A DNA stretch of 64,000 nucleotides from Lentinula raphanica. Taxonomy: Eukaryota > Basidiomycota > Agaricomycetes > Agaricales > Omphalotaceae. Below the pieces are notes generated by a model. That model saw nothing but the letters and a program-made list of their open reading frames with translations. It made no database searches and was not told where the DNA came from. Location of the stretch: the NCBI GenBank assembly GCA_027919835.1, contig JANVFP010000020.1, forward strand, positions 620,001 through 684,000, in the 5' to 3' direction. Each line of letters starts with the position of its first letter. Position 1 is the first letter of the stretch. The position numbers and the translations under genes are program-made. Positions 57,506 to 64,000 of this stretch are shown piece by piece.

Positions 57506-58893
57506 CGTCGCGAACCTTCGCCTCAATCACCTTCACTGCAAGCATCTTCCTCAAATCACTATTCTCTTTGACCATCTGGTGGGGAACTCTAGGCCTGTGC
57601 TGGCGCTATGGAAGAATGAGACGCTGCGAAAGGACGAAATTTTGCAAGGGACGGATCCTGAACTGAGAACCAACATCAAGTAGCCGATCTCGATCATCGT
57701 CAACTCTCTAGGCGCGGACGCCTGCTCTACGTGCTCATGATCATCGCAGCATGAACCTTTCAGAATTCGGGCGTCGTTAGATAAGGCTGGCTCGATATAG
57801 TGGGATCCGGCTGAGTTTCGAGTCGAAGGGATGTATCGGTGTTCGGTATGATTTTCTTCATGTCCACCCCAACTCATTTCCCTCTCCCTTTCTATCTTCA
57901 AGCATCGCAGTCTATCCATACCCTCAAGATAACACCGAAACCCGAGCCGTCCTCTCTCACTCGAACCAACGTCGAGCTGTCGGGTGTTATCCAATGAACA
58001 GAGGTCCGAGTCGAACGAAGATTGATGAAATTTCCGCGTGGTGCCTGCACTGGGTTTCGAACACATCTGCTCCCCGGTCCTATTCAATGCTCCCATAAGA
58101 GCTAACATGAACGCCCTACATCCTTCTCTAACGGCGTACTGCCACAACGAACAAACGTCGTCAGGTAGAGGGGTAGAGGGGTAGTAGCTGATCAGACCAG
58201 TGGCAGCGTGTCACCGATAATTCACCTGCATCTTCGAGTGGGTAGTATTGCAGCTTAATTCAGACAGGGAGAGAGAAGACTAACCCGAAGAATCATTGAT
58301 AGTACAAATAAAACGGCTGACAGAGGAGCATAGGAACGGGTAATGACGCTCAATCAGATGGAAGGGAATCCGAGTTCATTAATCTCGACGATTTTGGATG
58401 CGATGGCGTCCGGGGGTGGAAGGGGAATCGACGCCAACACTCTTCTCTATTTTCTCTGTCCACTACCTCTATAATTCCCCACCGATACTGCCCCTGAGGC
58501 CTGAACGTGCATGTTAACCTTTAAAAACCTTTCTTCTACCCCTCCTACCCCTGCGTCTTTTCCATCTAATGCGAGTTGACGTGTTGTTCCTCAGAGAGTT
58601 GTGATAAGTATGCTGTCCACTCACATGTAACATCACCGCATTTCGACCTGAGGCCTGATCCCTGACCTTCCCATTCTTCGCGGCAACTCCTATGCAGTAG
58701 AACGAGAGTGACATGGCTAGGTCAAATATCATAAAAAGAAATGGAAAGCACTTCACTCCGGCCTTGGTTCATGAGCCGGAATTAGTTGGGTTGTCCACAT
58801 TGATTGGTGGTGATATGAAGACGATTGGTTTGGCATTGACTTAGTACTGAATGCATAAAGATATTTCGTGACTTGTTTTGTATATTATCTACA

Positions 58894-60353
58894 TCATACA
58901 AGTTCGTCCATAAGTCTTCCATCAATTTCCCGATTGCTATTAATTACATTCAGCCATCCTTTGAGAAACCATTCAACGGTCGGGTGTGCAAAATTGTCAT
59001 ACTCTATTCCCTGTTCATCAATATAAACTGAATCCAGAGTTCTGACCTGCTTCACCAGGCAAGATGCAAACGTCAACAGCTCGGTTTGTGCATGAGCTTT
59101 CATTTCATCAAGGGTAGAATCACGTTGAATCGAGAGCATCAGCCTCGCGATGCTGGGTTTGAACGTAAGACGACCATGGAAATTTTGGAGAAACACAATT
59201 CTAAGAGATGAGAAGCATGCGAGTGCGGAAGAGAGGTCATTCTGAGTCCGAAGTCATCAGCCTGTGTTAGAGGGGGGCAAATGAGATGAAACGTACTATG
59301 TCATACATTCCCTTGTCGTACTGGAGATTGAGATGGAGAACCTCGAGTTTTGGAAAGGAAGAGGCAACAAGTGGGAGTTTTTCGGTCAACGAGGATTTGA
59401 CCTCCAAGGCAAGTTCCATGACATGCCACTCCTGGGAGGATTGACCCGCAGACTTAGTCCTACTCAAACGAAGTTCTGTAATCATGGAAGAATCGTGAAG
59501 GCCTTGTCGTTGATAGTCGTTGATTAGAGGAGATAGAAAAGGAGGTGCATCATGAGTGAAGAAAGGATGGTAGAAATTGAAGAGCCGAAGCTCATCCAGG
59601 GTTGGATGGGTCGACAGAAACGGAGACAGCCAGGAAGATAAGACGCTGATGGGTACAAAGTGCATCGACACTTCGATTGATTTGAGTCCTGGAAATTTCT
59701 GGAATTCGAGCTGATTGCCAACAGGTCCATCTTTAACGAGGATGAGGCGCTCTATCCTCATGCCCCGATCTAGATATTTTTGGCATTTAAAAGAGAAGGC
59801 CATAGCTGAGGTGGTGAGATCAAGTGTCACTTTTGAGAGATCGTGATTGCACATAGACATGCTAGGTGTTTGATCAACCAGGACCAAATCAACAGTGGGA
59901 TGTGCAAGTAATTCTTTGAGCAGATCAGTTCTATCTTCACAGTCTGGGAGCTCAACATTCACAAGTCGCTCCAGCTGAGGCAATAATCGTTTCTCCTATC
60001 TCATTGAGAGCAGGTAAACGGCCTATAACTAAAGTGCTGCAATCATATTAGTCGAGATAAGGATAGCTATCCTTGAATGAGACGTACTTTGTGAATCTTG
60101 AACAAAGCGCAAGGTTGTTCTCCAGTTCCTTTGCATGCTCATCATTCTTGATTTTGATATTTGCAAATATAAAAGGTAAACAAATTCGACGAAGCCGCCA
60201 ATCGACTACAGAGAGCGCAAGGAGATCGGGCGATGCAGATTTTGACAGTGATTCGAAATAGGTGAAACATGATTTTGGTAAGTTGGCTGCAGACGCGACA
60301 TATTCCGTGATGCTGTGAAGTAGTTCGTTGGGTAATGGCAAGCACGATCGCAT
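58894..60353 (-). CDS. F-box/leucine-rich-type protein with probable one-base frameshift
   Basis: Exons: 60353-60088, 60036-59297, 59241-58894, with 51-nt and 55-nt introns. The N-terminus (LPNELLHSITEYV, PDLLALSVVDWRLRRICLPFIFANI) is an F-box of the Agaricomycete type, which would link substrates to an SCF ubiquitin ligase. The rest has spaced Leu-rich segments as in F-box/LRR-like proteins of this group. With consensus splice sites the coding length is 1354 nt, one base too many. The frame of NTLVIGRLPALNEIGET and the frame of LLPQLERLVNVEL overlap at 59985-59990, where dropping one base would make them continuous. It may be a pseudogene or a sequence error. Alternatively a non-consensus donor (GTCTCA at about 60.08 kb) would restore the frame with a longer intron. 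Confidence 0.72.
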
Positions 60354-63300
60354 GAGATTTGGACGGCAATGGACGAGGAAGTGGTGGTGGTGCTGAAGAT
60401 AAAGATTTGGTGGCTGTGCTAAGTTCTACTTTGATCGCAACAGCAGGCAGCAGCCTGAGCCACGTCCACGTTCCTGTAGGCTGCCATTTCATTCTTCGAT
60501 ATGTGCATACTCATTTTTGAGTCTCAACTTGCGGATACAAGCACAGCATCAAATTCATCACCAATCACTTTTCTAACAAATCGTTGCCTTTTCTCTTCGC
60601 ATACCCTCATTCACCACAGCTACACCAATACCAACACCACAACTTTTAGCTCGAGCTAAAGCTTCAAACTTTGAGCTCAACCCTCTACTCCAATCTGATG
60701 AAGCAGGCTTCCACTGGACGAGAACCTTCTCTTAGCTGGGTGAGGAAACGCCGTTGATCTCTATCTGCACAACCAGGCTGCTCATCCGGACCTGCCCGTC
60801 GTCCTTCATGAAGAGCAGCGGGCTAAATCAGTATCAGTCTTCAGATCCTAACAATGAGTATCGAAGCCTCAAGCAGAAATCAGATTGCCCCGTTCTTGGT
60901 GTTTTAGCACAGATCATTGCGTGTACAACGAGGTGAAGGTTTGGAAGCATACTAATGAGCATGAGCATCAGATGCCAAAGTTCGTCAGAGAGAAAGGCGC
61001 ATACTGTATACGGAGGTGTAGTGCACTTTTCGTGGGTTGGCAATGGCTTTTTCCGAGTCTAAATCATTGTCGCGTTCAGAGTTAGAGTCAGATTCAGCCA
61101 TGATACTCGATGGATGAAAAAAAGTTCGAAAAGGCTCAGAAATATGAGCCTCATCGTGAAAGGTATTCCTCGAGCGTTATCGACACTCTTACAAACATTA
61201 CCGCGAAATTCAAACTAAGTGGATATCAGAATCCACGACACAACGCAGCACTCATATACAAACGCAACTTCCCTCTGTTAGATCCTATCTTCCACACATA
61301 CGAACACTCCCTTCGTTGTACGCATCGATCCCACCACCGCCTTTGGTAGAATCCAAAAAGAACATGTCATCAAGTCAAATCGTGATCAAGACGTCGCGTC
61401 GCCAGACCGCTCGAAGGTTCGTGAGCAAAAGTGAAGACTTTGACTATCGTTGCTGAAGTTTTAGAGGGTGACGGAAATGAAATTAGATTCGTGGATTTGT
61501 TAAGTGGATTGACTTCCGAGCGGAAACTATATGCAGTAGAGTGTCCAAATCAGAGTCACAGAATGTCAAAAGTCTCTGTGGAGGTGTATAATCTGGTAAG
61601 TTTGATACACAGAGAGAGAGCGTACAATGTACACAAAACATACCATTCAATGATAATCGACATTCGTCAAATGAATCTAGCCCTCGTCAATTCTTCAATT
61701 CCTCGCCAACTCTTCCCTGAGGTTTTGCTTTTTGAGGTGGGGAGTTACCAGCATATAAAGTCGTCGAGTGTCGAGATTGAGAAGCATGGCACGTCAGAAT
61801 ACCAGAGCGCAACACGTACTACCTCCAAACACGTACACTGGTCAAACTCGTCGAACCCACCGTCATCCGTTTGTATGAATCCAGAGCGCGGACGTTCGAC
61901 TAGTCTTCTTAAAAGTTTCTTGGGAAAGATCTATTTGTGGGCGACGATTCTGACCATCGTCGGTAAGAGATTGAGAATCGGAGCCGAATGAAATCGGTGT
62001 TGATTGATGAACGTAGCATTTCTCGAGTTAGAGTGTTTACTACAAGGGAATTTTAAAAAGCCTAGGTTCGACCGATTCTAGAGCCTCTGTGGAGTAGATC
62101 CGTGAGATGACATGAACAGAGAGAGCGCGCGCGCAAAACGTACCATTTTCCTCCAAAACGTCCACCCTACTTATAACGATTCCAAGTACGACTTCCTTGT
62201 CACGCCTGCTTGGTTTCAGTTTAAGGTATGCTCGTGTGCCCAACGAATTCCAGCCAAAACCCTAGCGCATCTCCTCACGAGAATGCTCCCTCAGGACTTT
62301 CAATTTTCCAATTGAGTAAGGATGAATGTAGATTGACGGTGAGTGATAGCGTGACTTTCTTTCGAGATGTGTATCTGTCGAGTATCGTTCGTAGATTGTT
62401 GATAGAGACCAAAGAGGACACGCAAGGCGGATGGTGAAGTTAGGATGATAGATCCAAGGAATAGAGAGAAGACATACTCACACAGTGAGTGTGGCCTGGA
62501 GAGATCCTATGGATGCTATCTAGCCTTTCCTAGTCCTCTATCTCATCACCGCGTCAGTTCAAGTCGAACCCTCGAGAGAAAACGAGCATCGTTAATATGA
62601 AAGCCTCGAAGCAAGCTGAAGTTCATAGTCAAATCGTCTGAGAGGTTGGTGCTGGCGTCGGTAGAGTGGATGACGATGGTATGGGACGAGCATGGTAAAC
62701 GAATGAGAAGAAGTGCAAGAGACGTGAGAGTTGACGTTGAAGCATCAGAGTTTTCGGCGTTCGCTGGAATTACAGGGTTAGGGTTTCACCTCGGACCGAA
62801 TATCTGCTGTGAATTTGTCTTCGTAAAAACTCTCATCACCTCGACAACCTACTTTTTCACATCTCCTCCAACCAATCCTTTTTCTGGCCACTGGTATGAT
62901 TCTCTACAGCTCTAGGCTTCGGCTTGAGCTATGAAAGATTAGACACGAGGACGATGAAAGCTAGTAAGGGGACGAAAGACATCGAGGAGGACGACAGTGA
63001 GTGAGATTCTCGATTCTCACGTTGACATGATTCAGCTTCTACAGTCCACTACCAGCTTTTGATCTGAGAAGTGAGCCAGGCCTGGGCCTGAGCCAGAGCT
63101 GGACGATGGACTCTGCGGTAGTCATCTTCGTTAGGCATAATTCAAGGATACTTACATCAAATCAGATATTCCCCCTCTCCTCATCTCTATATTTTCGTAC
63201 TCTCCTTCACCTCTTCCCGTTCCACTTCTCGTAACAGCCGACCGTACAAAACCGAATCGAAACCCCGTTCTCTCCCCTCCCCTCCCCGGCCCTTCCTCCG

Positions 63301-64000
63301 TCCCTTCAATATCATTGAGGTCTCGATCTTCTTCAGAGGATGCGCACTCCATTCTTTCGATCAACATTCGCAACGAGTAGGATAGACAAAAAGCAGGAGG
63401 GAAAACGCATCAGGAACAGCGTATCGTGGGGTTTGTGCCAAATCGGGGTGAAGGAGGCCTTTCGCGGATTGCGGTAGTTATCTTCGACGCTCCTCTCTTC
63501 AAAATCTATCTCTATGTCTGCTACCTCTGCTGCTACCCGCGTCTTCCACCTCCCACCTCCTCGTCCACACCGGCCATATGATGCTAAATTTGGAACCAGG
63601 TCTCTCCCGTTCCCATGGTCTCGCTCATGTTCAACTCAGAGTGGATGATGAGAATGAGAAGAGAAGTCATCGGAGTGGAATTGTGGCGTTAGGGTTTTCA
63701 TGTTCGTCTCTCCCCTCGACTCTCACCTCGAACACCATGTGCTCTTCTTGGCCGAGCTCGAGTTGTGGAAGAATTAAACGCTGGGAGAGGACGAATCTAG
63801 TTAGGAAGGGATAAATTGGTGAGTAATTATTCTGTCGTGCATTCCTCGACGTTTACTCACTTTCTGCAGTTTGGTATCTCTAGCTTCAAACGCAATGTCC
63901 ATGAAAAGATTGAAATAGACTGTTACACGTTTCTAACCGCAATATTCTCGCGGCGCACGTACAGTGTTCATATTGAACCTCAGTCGACAACCAAGCTAAG
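60354..64000. other. No supported gene; relic repeats
   Basis: The longest frame (61431-61991 plus, 186 codons) shows no domain and overlaps an R2-like relic, so it is not called. An R1 copy is at 62775-62810 and a weaker one at 63687. The sequence at 57585-57650 resembles 63740-63810 (GTGCT, TGGAAGAAT, ACGCTG, GA(A/G)AGGACGAA), a further decayed pair. Confidence 0.45.
62775..62810 (+). repeat. Dispersed repeat R1, copy 5
   Basis: GGGTTAGGGTTTCACCTCGG followed by ACCGAATATCTGCTG, close to copies 1 and 2. Confidence 0.5.

Larger units (their letters stand above)
55952..58893. other. No supported gene; dispersed and tandem repeats
   Basis: The sequence becomes GC-balanced again at about 56 kb. 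It contains an R2 copy (56402), a tandem duplication (56770-57290) and an R1 copy (57470). The 198-codon minus-strand frame at 57551-58147 has no recognisable domain and overlaps repeat relics, so I do not call it. Confidence 0.45.

Noticed and set aside
57551..58147. 198-codon minus-strand frame
   Set aside because: No recognisable domain; it overlaps a relic shared with 63.74-63.81 kb on the other strand. Kept only as a note.
61431..61991. 186-codon plus-strand frame
   Set aside because: No domain, intron or paralog is visible. It runs through an R2-like relic, and frames of this length are expected in sequence of this composition.
4835..62810. TTAGGG occurrences as telomeric repeats
   Set aside because: Each site has only a single unit inside a longer dispersed motif, with no tandem TTAGGG array, so it is not telomere sequence.

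Overview
This looks like nuclear DNA of a basidiomycete fungus, most likely an Agaricomycete. The reasons are many short introns (about 40-70 nt, GT..AG), a DUF6535-ankyrin protein, an F-box/leucine-rich-type protein, a Plavaka-type transposase, a DUF6532-like protein and a TET/JBP-like dioxygenase. These families are combined and expanded mainly in Agaricomycetes. I cannot name the species.

Layout. (1) 1-16 kb is balanced in GC, CpG-containing and gene-poor. It holds two paralogous two-exon genes for small proteins with an N-terminal signal/anchor segment (379-1354 minus; 8224-8973 plus), a 1.4-kb inverted-repeat element (10033-11430) and decayed dispersed repeats. (2) 16.4-21.3 kb is one AT-rich 13-exon gene for a 1360-aa EF-hand/ZZ-zinc-finger protein. 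(3) 21.4-37.2 kb is a three-level nest of DNA transposons. A TA-flanked pogo/DDE_1-type element (21444-37218) has its transposase gene split by a TIR element (22991-35454), which is itself split by an 11.5-kb autonomous element (23786-35243). The innermost element carries a Plavaka-type transposase, a TET/JBP-like 2-oxoglutarate dioxygenase and a DUF6532-like protein. (4) 37.2-53 kb is repeat-rich: solo LTRs inserted in LTRs, a 225-bp MITE, a 3.06-kb palindromic element with a second partial copy, a CACTA-like non-autonomous element, an element with TIRs built on CTCACGAGTG, and gene fragments. (5) 53.8-55.95 kb is an intact DUF6535-ankyrin gene. (6) 56-64 kb resembles region 1: dispersed relics plus an F-box gene with a probable one-base frameshift.

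How the parts work together. In the innermost transposon, the divergent transposase and the TET/JBP + DUF6532 pair share a 1.5-kb intergenic region with two strong hairpins, so the three genes probably form one mobile unit. Older repeat copies in the same window show CpG changed to TpG/CpA when compared with their sister copies. This is what deamination of methylated CpG would leave, and it gives a plausible context for a mobile 5-methylcytosine-oxidising enzyme. Two insertions (the outer TIR element and the MITE) could be dated and their 2-bp target duplications proved from empty sites within the window itself.

The intron/exon models are read by eye. Those whose total coding length is a multiple of three with matching phases at the junctions are marked as such.
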